Source of the DNA: Terriglobia bacterium
GTDB lineage: Bacteria; Acidobacteriota; Thermoanaerobaculia; Thermoanaerobaculales; Thermoanaerobaculaceae
NCBI GenBank assembly: GCA_020073245.1
Contig: JAIQFQ010000001.1
Span: 294,001-358,000 of the forward strand
Length of the DNA stretch: 64,000 nt
Direction: 5' to 3'
A program made the position numbers and the translations under genes. Position 1 is the first letter of the stretch, and the number at the start of each line of letters is the position of its first letter. Shown here piece by piece: positions 34,257 through 40,573 of this stretch. The notes beneath the pieces were generated by a model, which worked only from the letters and a program-made list of their open reading frames with translations, was not told where the DNA came from and did no database searches.

Positions 34257-35557
34257 GGCTCCTCCAGCTCAACGACCACCCCGTCGGCGCCGTCCTCGCT
34301 CCAACCCTCGGCAATCCCGACCCCAGGAACCCAGACCATCGTACCACCCGCATCGAGGACCGGCCATGCCCGCCGCCACTCTGCTGGTACCCCGGCCGCC
34401 GCCAGCCGACGCATGACTGATGCTCCCTCGAACCGCTCTCCGGGCGTGGCCGACCGCCACGCGAGGGCCTGAGATGCTACTCGTGAGTGCAGCCTGGCCG
34501 TGTGCTGGCCGCCCGACGAGGCCGAGCTTCCCAGGGCACCCACGAAACCCCCCGGCAGATCCACCCTCGAAGGCACGGCTGCGGCGCGGGGACCGAACGC
34601 CGACACCGGCGGCGGCGAGAGCAGGAGAGCCTCCTCGCGCCGCCGCAGCACCCAGTGGTGACCGAGATCGACCGCAGCAGGCTTGCCGGTCGCCAGCATG
34701 GCACTCACCTGTTCGATCTGGTGTCGCGAAGGCGGCTCGCTCAACGGAAGGCGGCCAGCGAGCTCGAGCACCCACCGTCGGCGAAGCGGCTCCGGTAGGG
34801 CCGTCACGAGCGCTGCCGGAACCGGCCGACGCACCTGAGGCCAGACCCCCCTTTCCTCGAGAAGGTTGGCAAGGAAGACCTCGTCTGCGGCCAGGTCGGC
34901 GGCGAAGGTCGAGATGTGCGCTACACCGCGGGGAAACGCCGCAACGATTGCGGGCAGCACCTCGTGCCGCATTCGCGCACGGGGGTAGCTCGGGTCCGCA
35001 TTGGTGGCGTCCTCACGCCAGGGGATCTGCCGGTTCCTCAGGTACTCTCGTAGGGCGGCGCGGGGCACGTCGAGGAGCGGCCGAACGACCAGGCCGGTCC
35101 GCCGTCGCACCCCCGCGACGCCGCGCGGGCCCGACCCCCGAAGCAGTTTCATCAGCACGGTTTCGGCCTGATCATCGAGGGTGTGGGCCGTGGCCACTGC
35201 GGCGCAACAGAGGCGGATACGGGCGCTTTCAAGCGTTCGATAGCGCTCCCGCCTCCACCACGCCTCGGGGGACGTGCCCCGCGGCCGTACCGGGGCCAAG
35301 TGCTCCACAGCGACGCTGATCCCCAGCCGTTCACCCAGCTGGCGACAGTATTCCGCATCACCGTCGGCGTCCACGCCCCGTTGGTGGTGATGCACATGGG
35401 CGGCCCGGAGATCACACCCCAGGTCGCTGGCGGCTTCACGGAGCAGGCAGAGCAGCGCCACGGAATCCGCGCCACCCGAGAGGGCGACGAGAATCGGGCG
35501 TCCGAGGAGGTCGGGGAAGTCGCGACGAAAGTCGGCAGTGAAAGAGTTTAGGGTCAT
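34235..35557 (-). CDS. tilS: tRNA(Ile)-lysidine synthase
   Basis: 440 residues. The ATP-pyrophosphatase P-loop is LVALSGGADSVALL (SGGADS at 27-32); HVHHHQRGVDADGD and AHTLDDQAETVLMKLLRGSGPRG follow, the latter being the TilS-specific block, then RPLLDVPRAALREYL and the C-terminal TilS domain (to LEEPWGHHDR). It puts lysine on C34 of tRNA-Ile2(CAU) so that it reads AUA. The ATG is only 5 nt after the CCA end of a CAU-anticodon tRNA on the same strand, and no Shine-Dalgarno is visible; processing of that tRNA would leave a nearly leaderless mRNA. The 3' end overlaps hpt by 22 bp. Confidence 0.95.
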   Translation of the reverse strand: MTLNSFTADFRRDFPDLLGRPILVALSGGADSVALLCLLREAASDLGCDLRAAHVHHHQRGVDADGDAEYCRQLGERLGISVAVEHLAPVRPRGTSPEAWWRRERYRTLESARIRLCCAAVATAHTLDDQAETVLMKLLRGSGPRGVAGVRRRTGLVVRPLLDVPRAALREYLRNRQIPWREDATNADPSYPRARMRHEVLPAIVAAFPRGVAHISTFAADLAADEVFLANLLEERGVWPQVRRPVPAALVTALPEPLRRRWVLELAGRLPLSEPPSRHQIEQVSAMLATGKPAAVDLGHHWVLRRREEALLLSPPPVSAFGPRAAAVPSRVDLPGGFVGALGSSASSGGQHTARLHSRVASQALAWRSATPGERFEGASVMRRLAAAGVPAEWRRAWPVLDAGGTMVWVPGVGIAEGWSEDGADGVVVELEEPWGHHDR

Positions 35558-35562
35558 CGAGA

Positions 35563-35638
35563 TGGTGCCGGCGAGTGGACTCGAACCACTGACACGGGGC
35601 TTATGAGACCCCTGCTCTGCCTCTGAGCTACGCCGGCA
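35563..35638 (-). tRNA. tRNA with CAU anticodon (elongator Met or Ile2)
   Basis: Acceptor TGCCGGC pairs with GCCGGCA, D-arm GCTC...GAGC, anticodon stem GGGGT/GCCCC with loop CTCATAA (anticodon CAT), T-arm AGTGG-TTCGAGT-CCACT, CCA encoded. It lacks the GGG/CCC anticodon-stem run of initiators. The U1-A72 acceptor end is commonest in elongator tRNA-Met, but Ile2 cannot be excluded by eye. It ends 5 nt before tilS. Confidence 0.93.
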
Positions 35639-35745
35639 CGTAGCCTGCGAATTCTATCCTCACGGCGTCCCCTGGACAAGCAAGCGCCAGGGCCTGAATC
35701 GGCCTCGGTCGGGGCGACTCAAGGGTCGGACTGGCGGCGCGCGAC

Positions 35746-35774
35746 TTGCGAAGAGAGAGGTGCGCGGCGATACT
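35746..35774 (+). promoter_or_regulatory. Promoter placing an RNA start on the 35781 ATG
   Basis: TTGCGA at 35746-35751, a 17-bp spacer, GATACT at 35769-35774. The expected RNA start coincides with the ATG at 35781, suggesting a leaderless mRNA for the small zinc-binding protein. Confidence 0.45.
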
Positions 35775-35780
35775 CGGGAC

Positions 35781-35984
35781 ATGCCCGGGCGGAACATTGG
35801 GGTCTGCGACGTATGTGCGAAGGAGAGACCGACCTGGGCCTTGACGAAGTGTCACATTTGCGGGCACGTGGTGTGCCAGAAGTGTGCAACATTCGCGTAC
35901 GGCAGGTACTTCTGCTCCAAGCGCTGCGCCCTGTTCTTCTTCCACGACGAAGGTCTGGACGAAGACGAGGGTGAGGAGACTTGA
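35781..35984 (+). CDS. Small multi-cysteine zinc-binding protein
   Basis: 67 residues from the ATG at 35781; a GTG at 35760 would add 7. Four cysteine pairs are evenly placed: CDVC, CHICG, CQKC, and a terminal FCSKRC followed by ALFFFHDEG, resembling the end of TRASH/MYM-type zinc knuckles. The C-terminus is acidic (DEDEGEE). It probably binds two zinc ions and may contact nucleic acid or protein. The gene has its own candidate promoter and ends about 50 nt before the aminotransferase-like gene, whose promoter overlaps its stop codon. No family name recognised. Confidence 0.75.
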   Translation: MPGRNIGVCDVCAKERPTWALTKCHICGHVVCQKCATFAYGRYFCSKRCALFFFHDEGLDEDEGEET

Positions 35985-36009
35985 GCGCGGGGGTCGAGAC
36001 CGGTAAACT
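35981..36009 (+). promoter_or_regulatory. Candidate promoter for the aminotransferase-like gene
   Basis: TTGAGC at 35981-35986 (overlapping the preceding stop), a 17-bp spacer and TAAACT at 36004-36009. The RNA start would be near 36016; GGAGG at 36021-36025 then lies 12 bases before the ATG at 36038. Confidence 0.5.
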
Positions 36010-36037
36010 CGGTGCTCCACGGAGGCAGGACTGGGCG

Positions 36038-37294
36038 ATGGGACAACGTGCTGATGAACTGTTGGCGCAGGCGCGCAAGGACGTACCCCTGGCAGGACGG
36101 CGGGGAGAGGAGTCGCTGCTCCTGGCCAAGGCACAGGGGTGCCGGGTCTTCGACGCCGACAACGTTGCCTACCTGGACCTCCTGGGCGGTGCGGGAACGA
36201 ACCTGCTCGGGTACGGCAACCAGTACCTGCTGGACGCGGTCCGGCGCGCCTCGACCATGGGCCTCGCCAGCGGTTTTCACATCGGCGCCGAGCTCGAGCT
36301 CGTGGAACTGCTAAGGGAACACACGCCGTCCCTCTCGCCGTGGGTCATCACCCCCTGCGAAAGTGAGGCGTGGGAGCTCGCCCTGCGCTGGTGCCGGCGG
36401 GACACCGGCCGGCGCCAGATCGTGGTCTTCGATGGCAATCGGCGCGGCGCGGTGGAGGCGTTCCATGTCACTGCGGCCGGTCCCCTCGGCGTGAGCCAGC
36501 CTCTCGTGGCGGGTATCCCAGCGGAGTACGCACGCCTCGTCCGCGTCGTACCGTGGGGAGACATCGAGGCCTTTTCGAACGTGCTCGCCGAGGTGGGTGT
36601 GGATACCGCCGCAGTGGTCCTCGATCCGATCGCGGCTCAGTTCGGAGTGATCCGGCCGGCGCCCGAGTTCCTAAGCGGCGTCGCCGAAGCCACGCGACAG
36701 GCCGGCGCGCGATTCGTCCTCGACGAGACGCTAACGGGCTTCCGGTTGGCCCGGGGTGGGGCCGCAGAGGTCTTTGGAATCGAACCAGATGTGGCGGTGT
36801 TTGGCGGGGTCTTGGGAGGCGGTGTAGCACGCATTGGGGCAGTCGCATGGGCACGAACTTTGGCCGCTACTCCCGGCGATGAGTTGCCGGGCCCTCCACC
36901 CCCTATCGCGATCCTGGCCGCTGCCGCCACCCTCTCCGTCCTCCGCAACGAGAGCGTGCACCAACGCCTCGAGGAGCGCGGCGCCGATCTCGAGGCCGGT
37001 GTGACGACCCTCGCGGACCGTTTCTCCCGTGCCCTGCGCTGCGCGCGAGTGGGCTCCATCTTCGCGTGCGCCTTCTCGCGCCAGCCCGTTGTGGACGGCA
37101 ATTCGCTGGCGCGGGTCGATCAGGACGCCTGGGGGCGGTTCGCCCGCGCGTGCCGCGAAGCTGGGCTTCTGCTGCCCGCGCGCTCGCCAGCGCCAGCTTT
37201 CCTGTCACACGCCCACGGTGACAAGGACGTCGAGCAGGCCCTCGAGGCGATGGAAACAGGCCTCAAGAAGATGCAAAAGGAAGACACGCTGTAG
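36038..37294 (+). CDS. Class-III aminotransferase-fold protein lacking the PLP lysine
   Basis: 418 residues from the ATG at 36038; a TTG at 35981 would extend into the promoter. It aligns along its length with glutamate-1-semialdehyde aminomutase-like class-III enzymes: VFDADNVAYLDLLGGAGTNLLGYG near residue 40, then TPCESEAWELALRWCRRDTG where active enzymes have N-S-G-T/S-E-A, and FVLDETLTGFRLARGG with the PLP-ring Asp intact. The Schiff-base lysine normally follows as LGKxxGGG; here the segment is VFGGVLGGG, with G257 at the lysine position. It cannot form a standard internal aldimine, so it is probably a pseudoenzyme or has a different chemistry. No neighbouring tetrapyrrole genes. Confidence 0.85.
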   Translation: MGQRADELLAQARKDVPLAGRRGEESLLLAKAQGCRVFDADNVAYLDLLGGAGTNLLGYGNQYLLDAVRRASTMGLASGFHIGAELELVELLREHTPSLSPWVITPCESEAWELALRWCRRDTGRRQIVVFDGNRRGAVEAFHVTAAGPLGVSQPLVAGIPAEYARLVRVVPWGDIEAFSNVLAEVGVDTAAVVLDPIAAQFGVIRPAPEFLSGVAEATRQAGARFVLDETLTGFRLARGGAAEVFGIEPDVAVFGGVLGGGVARIGAVAWARTLAATPGDELPGPPPPIAILAAAATLSVLRNESVHQRLEERGADLEAGVTTLADRFSRALRCARVGSIFACAFSRQPVVDGNSLARVDQDAWGRFARACREAGLLLPARSPAPAFLSHAHGDKDVEQALEAMETGLKKMQKEDTL

Positions 37295-37300
37295 CGAAAC

Positions 37301-37322
37301 GGTCGGCAGTTCTCCACCGACC
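37301..37322 (+). terminator. Small hairpin just after the aminotransferase-like gene
   Basis: GGTCGG at 37301-37306 pairs with CCGACC at 37317-37322 around a 10-nt loop, 7 nt past the stop codon. No T-run follows, so intrinsic termination is doubtful. Confidence 0.3.
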
Positions 37323-37330
37323 GCCCACCC

Positions 37331-37454
37331 GGTTGACAGTTGAAAGCGCCCCCCACCACCCCTCCCAGCTGACAGCCAACAGCTCACCACCCACCCCAGA
37401 AACGGGCCCCGGCGGGAGGCAGCTGCTAGCTCCTAGCTTTTGACTCTCGACCTT
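37331..37454. repeat. Heptameric tandem repeats, AGCTGAC and TAGCTCC types
   Basis: Three short runs in 7-bp register: GGTTGAC, AGTTGAA, AGCGCCC (37331-37351); AGCTGAC, AGCCAAC, AGCTCAC (37367-37387); CAGCTGC, TAGCTCC, TAGCTTT, TGACTCT, CGACCTT (37420-37454). They fill the spacer between two convergent genes. Confidence 0.65.
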
Positions 37455-37465
37455 CGTCTGTGGCC

Positions 37466-37870
37466 CTACGACCCGCTCGGCAGAAGACCGAGGAACTCGG
37501 GGAAGTGACGGCCAATTGCCCTCATCAGGTCCTCCGGCTCGAGCGGCTTCTCGAGGTATTCATCCACCCGGTACTGGCGCCGGGCCTCGGACTCCCACCG
37601 GCGGCTCTTGTAGACCGCGGTTACGATGAAAACGACCGGCCGGTAGTCCGGAGCCGCCTCACGAAACTTGCTGATGACGTCGAAACCCGAAAGCAGCGGC
37701 ATGAGCGCATCGAGGATCACGAGTTGCGGCCGCTGCGACAGCACGGTATCCAGAGCCTCGCGACCGTCCGCGGCCTGGATGACCTCCAGTCCGTGCTCCC
37801 GGAGCACTTCGCCGATCAGGGTGCGGAAGACCCTGCTATCGTCGGCGATCAGCACACGCGTGAGGGCCAC
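37466..37870 (-). CDS. Single-domain response regulator (CheY/PilG-like)
   Basis: 134 residues, one receiver domain and no output domain. Acidic pocket D11-D12 in VLIADDSRVFRTL; phosphorylated Asp in PQLVILDALMPLLSGFD near residue 54; switch Thr in VFIVTAVYKSRRW; conserved Lys in VDEYLEKPLEPEDL. Such proteins act by protein contact after phosphorylation. No histidine kinase is adjacent; a STAS protein and an RsbW-like kinase lie upstream on the same strand (188 bp away), so it may belong to a partner-switching or chemosensory-type circuit. GGGGAGGAAC lies just before the ATG. Confidence 0.93.
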   Translation of the reverse strand: MALTRVLIADDSRVFRTLIGEVLREHGLEVIQAADGREALDTVLSQRPQLVILDALMPLLSGFDVISKFREAAPDYRPVVFIVTAVYKSRRWESEARRQYRVDEYLEKPLEPEDLMRAIGRHFPEFLGLLPSGS

Positions 37871-38058
37871 GTTGTTCCTCCCCAGCCTTCAGAAGAGCAC
37901 GCGAGCACGGGCGGCCCGAGGAACCACCTGGCTCTGGCGCCGAGCCGGTGGGGGGAGAGGCCCCGCCCTCCGGCGTTCACAGGGGACTCTGCCCTGCCCG
38001 TGCACAACAGAACCATGTTGACTAACGCGACGCTCCAGCAACCCCATCGAGGCGCCGC

Positions 38059-38400
38059 CTACGACTTGAAGCTGGCAACCGCCTCCGTCTCGTTGTCGAA
38101 CACGTCGAAGACTGTGATCAACTGCGTCACCTGCAGGATATCGTTGATCTTCTGTGTGAGGTTGAGAAGCTTCATCTTGCCGCCCTTTCGGGCCAACGTC
38201 GTGAAGCACCCGACCATCTCACCGATCCCCGAGGAGTCGATATGGCTCACACCGCCGAGGTTCAGCAAGAGATGAAGCCGCCCGGCGCCGATCGCGTCCT
38301 CCACCTGCTTGCGGAGCTCCACGTCGCCGGAGCCGATGGTGATCTTCCCCTCGAGGTCCATTATCCGCACACCACCCGTGTCCCTGACTTTGATTTTCAT
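38059..38400 (-). CDS. STAS-domain anti-sigma-factor antagonist
   Basis: 113 residues, a single STAS fold: MKIKVRDTGGVRIMDLEGKITIG, then LLLNLGGVSHIDSSGIGEMVG with the phosphorylatable serine in DSSG near residue 57, and a C-terminal helix FDVFDNETEAVASF. In Rsb/Spo systems the unphosphorylated protein frees a sigma factor from its kinase/anti-sigma partner. It overlaps the RsbW-like gene by 4 bp (ATGA), so the two are co-translated partners. No sigma factor gene is nearby, so the target could be something else. Confidence 0.93.
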   Translation of the reverse strand: MKIKVRDTGGVRIMDLEGKITIGSGDVELRKQVEDAIGAGRLHLLLNLGGVSHIDSSGIGEMVGCFTTLARKGGKMKLLNLTQKINDILQVTQLITVFDVFDNETEAVASFKS

Positions 38401-38828
38401 TTCGCTCTCCTTCCGTTCAGTTTCTTTACGAGCTCCAGACGCGTGCCGCCCCGTTCGCCGGAACCGAAGCTGACCACGTCCATGAACTGGCGCATATAGT
38501 AAATGCCTCGCCCGCTTGACCGCAGCAGGTTACTCGGAGCCGTGGGGTCCGCCACGCTCTCGGGATCGAAACCTTGACCCTCGTCTTCGACCTCAATACG
38601 CAGTTCGGCGCCGGGGTGGAGGACCATGTGGACGAATACCCGCTTCTCGGGGTTAAGCTTGTTGCCATGCTTGACCGCGTTGGCAAGTGCCTCCCGCAGC
38701 GCCATGCCCACCCAGTACGTAACCTCTTCCTCGACCTTGTTCGAGCCGCACATCTCCGACAGCACGTGCTCGGCCAGTTCGATGTTCTCGTAGGAGGAGA
38801 GCAACTGGAGCCGAGCTTCTCGAGCCAT
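38397..38828 (-). CDS. RsbW-like serine kinase / anti-sigma ATPase
   Basis: 143 residues from the ATG at 38828 (the frame is open further up but antisense to a real gene). HATPase_c_2 fold: N-box GMALREALANAVKHGNKLNP near residue 47 with the Mg-binding Asn, G1 box VEDEGQGFDPESV near 85, G2 box SSGRGIYYMRQFMD near 110, and a last strand GGTRLELVKKL. It probably phosphorylates the STAS partner. Its ATG faces that of the divergent 38827 gene inside the same CATG. On its strand TATACT (38837-38842 reversed) ends 8 nt before the ATG, suggesting a leaderless message. Confidence 0.92.
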   Translation of the reverse strand: MAREARLQLLSSYENIELAEHVLSEMCGSNKVEEEVTYWVGMALREALANAVKHGNKLNPEKRVFVHMVLHPGAELRIEVEDEGQGFDPESVADPTAPSNLLRSSGRGIYYMRQFMDVVSFGSGERGGTRLELVKKLNGRRAK

Positions 38829-40011
38829 GCGCCGAGAGTATAGCATCGCCGTCCTCGGACTCCTGCTGGCCGCAGCCGCGACCGCGGCGCCGTGCCCTTC
38901 CGCGCTCACGGAGATCTCGGGTCGAGTCGCGCAGCTTCGCCACGTACCGGTGCCCTTTGACCCTCCTTGCCGTCTCATCAGACCCGGCGAGTTGCGCGGC
39001 GCGCTCGATCTCAAGCTCCGCCGCGACCTCCCGGTGGCCCCGGAGCTGTTCCTCCAGGCGCTGTCGAGGGCGGGCTTCATCGACGGCGACCCTTCGACCA
39101 TCTACAGCCAGCTCCTCACCTTCTACACCAGTCAGGTGCTGGGATTCTACGAGCCGCAAGCCGACGAGATGGTCGTCGTCGACACCCCGGCCGCCGCCCG
39201 CATCGAAGGCGCGCTCGTATGGGCCCACGAACTGGCACACGCCGCCCAGGAGCATCGTTTCCATCTCCCGAGCCGCCTCGTCGCCATGAAGGGCGACAGC
39301 GACGAACAACGTGCCGCTTCGGCCGTTGCCGAGGGCGAGGCCATGCTGGTCATGTTCCTCCTCAACTCGCCCGCTTCGGGGGACGAGCAACTGTCCGACG
39401 CCGAGTCCGCGGTGGGACGGCAGGCCCAGACGCTTTCTCCGCCTCCAGGCGTCCCGCCGTACTTCGTTGCCGACCTCATCTTTCCCTACACGGCCGGTTT
39501 CTCCGCCGCGCTGCGGGCGTACCGGGCCGGAGGGTGGCCAGCGGTCGATCACCTGCTCGCCCACCCACCCACGAGCACGACAGAGCTGCTTCACCCCGAG
39601 CGGCCCGACGCACCGGGCACGGTTCCGGCCAGCGAGCTCCCGCCGGTACCCGAAGGGTGGGAGGAGGTGCTCACCGATGCCGCCGGCGAGTGGGGCCTCG
39701 CGTTCCTGCTCGGCAGGACGATGGAGGTCAATCATGCCGACGCGATAGCCGCGGCATGGGATGGCGACCGGCTGCGGCTCATTCGAAACCATACGAACCC
39801 TGCCACGTGGGCGCTGGCATGGCGACTCCGCTGCACCAGCGCCCAGGCGCGTCAGACGCTCGAAGAGGCGATGCAGCACAACCTTCCAGGGCTGCTGACG
39901 CGCCTGGCGCCTCCCGGCAACCCGCGGCTCACTTGGGTTGCTTCGGGGCGGACCCTTGAGGTGCGGGCGGCTTGGCCCCAGCCGCCGCCGTCACCGCGGT
40001 CGCCTTCTTGA
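38827..40011 (+). CDS. Secreted HExxH metallopeptidase-like protein
   Basis: 394 residues. Signal peptide at residues 1-21 ([21 protein letters not shown]). [22 protein letters not shown] precedes the zinc helix [19 protein letters not shown] with H134-E-L-A-H138; the third ligand is probably E169 in [11 protein letters not shown], as in gluzincins. The FYxP...HELxHAxQ...EGxA order matches an uncharacterised family common in environmental bacteria. Substrate is unknown; location is periplasmic or extracellular. Its ATG overlaps that of the divergent kinase, and its last 83 bp are antisense to the end of ppiA. The C-terminus is proline-rich. Confidence 0.8.
   Translation: MRREYSIAVLGLLLAAAATAAPCPSALTEISGRVAQLRHVPVPFDPPCRLIRPGELRGALDLKLRRDLPVAPELFLQALSRAGFIDGDPSTIYSQLLTFYTSQVLGFYEPQADEMVVVDTPAAARIEGALVWAHELAHAAQEHRFHLPSRLVAMKGDSDEQRAASAVAEGEAMLVMFLLNSPASGDEQLSDAESAVGRQAQTLSPPPGVPPYFVADLIFPYTAGFSAALRAYRAGGWPAVDHLLAHPPTSTTELLHPERPDAPGTVPASELPPVPEGWEEVLTDAAGEWGLAFLLGRTMEVNHADAIAAAWDGDRLRLIRNHTNPATWALAWRLRCTSAQARQTLEEAMQHNLPGLLTRLAPPGNPRLTWVASGRTLEVRAAWPQPPPSPRSPS
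38837..38842 (-). promoter_or_regulatory. -10 box inside the divergent gene, before the RsbW-like gene
   Basis: TATACT on the minus strand, 8 nt before the ATG at 38828, inside codons 4-6 of the divergent secreted peptidase gene. No Shine-Dalgarno lies between box and start. Confidence 0.4.
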
Positions 40012-40555
40012 TGACGACCGGCTGGAGCGGAACGTTCTGGAACTGGCCGACCGTGCCGGTCTGGACGGCGGCGATGGCATCGACCACGGCCATCCCCTCC
40101 ACCACTTTGCCGAAAACGCAGTAGCCGACGCCGTCCTGCGCCTGCGCCTTGTTCAGAAAACCGTTGTCGACCAGGTTGATGAAGAACTGCGAGCTCGCAG
40201 AGTTCGGGTCGGGTGTACGTGCCATCGCGAGCGTGCCGCGCTTGTTGGTGAGGCCGTTGGCGGACTCGTTGACGATCGCCTCACGGGTCGGCTTCTGCTG
40301 CATGTCCTGGGTAAAACCGCCGCCCTGGACCATGAAGCCCGACATCACACGGTGGAATATCGTGCCGTTGTAGAAGCCGCTGTTGACGTACTCGAGGAAA
40401 TTCCCGACGGTGATGGGAGCCTTCGCCTGCTCAAGCTCGATCACGATGATGCCCTTGCTCGTCTCCAGCTTGACGCGCGGATTTGCCGACTCGGCCGGTG
40501 CCGCGAAGGCCGCGGCCACCACGAAAAGCATCATGAACCGGATCATTGAATTCAT
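39929..40555 (-). CDS. ppiA: Periplasmic peptidyl-prolyl isomerase, cyclophilin type
   Basis: 208 residues with a signal peptide ([24 protein letters not shown]). Cyclophilin core: [26 protein letters not shown], then [21 protein letters not shown] (catalytic Arg in FHRV), [20 protein letters not shown], and [17 protein letters not shown] basic, proline-rich tail follows ([13 protein letters not shown]). It catalyses proline isomerisation in exported proteins. It lies 18 bp after the kinase gene in the pgm-eno-ftsB-kinase-ppiA operon and its 3' end is antisense to the secreted peptidase for 83 bp. Confidence 0.94.
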   Translation of the reverse strand: MNSMIRFMMLFVVAAAFAAPAESANPRVKLETSKGIIVIELEQAKAPITVGNFLEYVNSGFYNGTIFHRVMSGFMVQGGGFTQDMQQKPTREAIVNESANGLTNKRGTLAMARTPDPNSASSQFFINLVDNGFLNKAQAQDGVGYCVFGKVVEGMAVVDAIAAVQTGTVGQFQNVPLQPVVIKKATAVTAAAGAKPPAPQGSAPKQPK

Positions 40556-40573
40556 CCTTTCCTGCGGGCGGCC

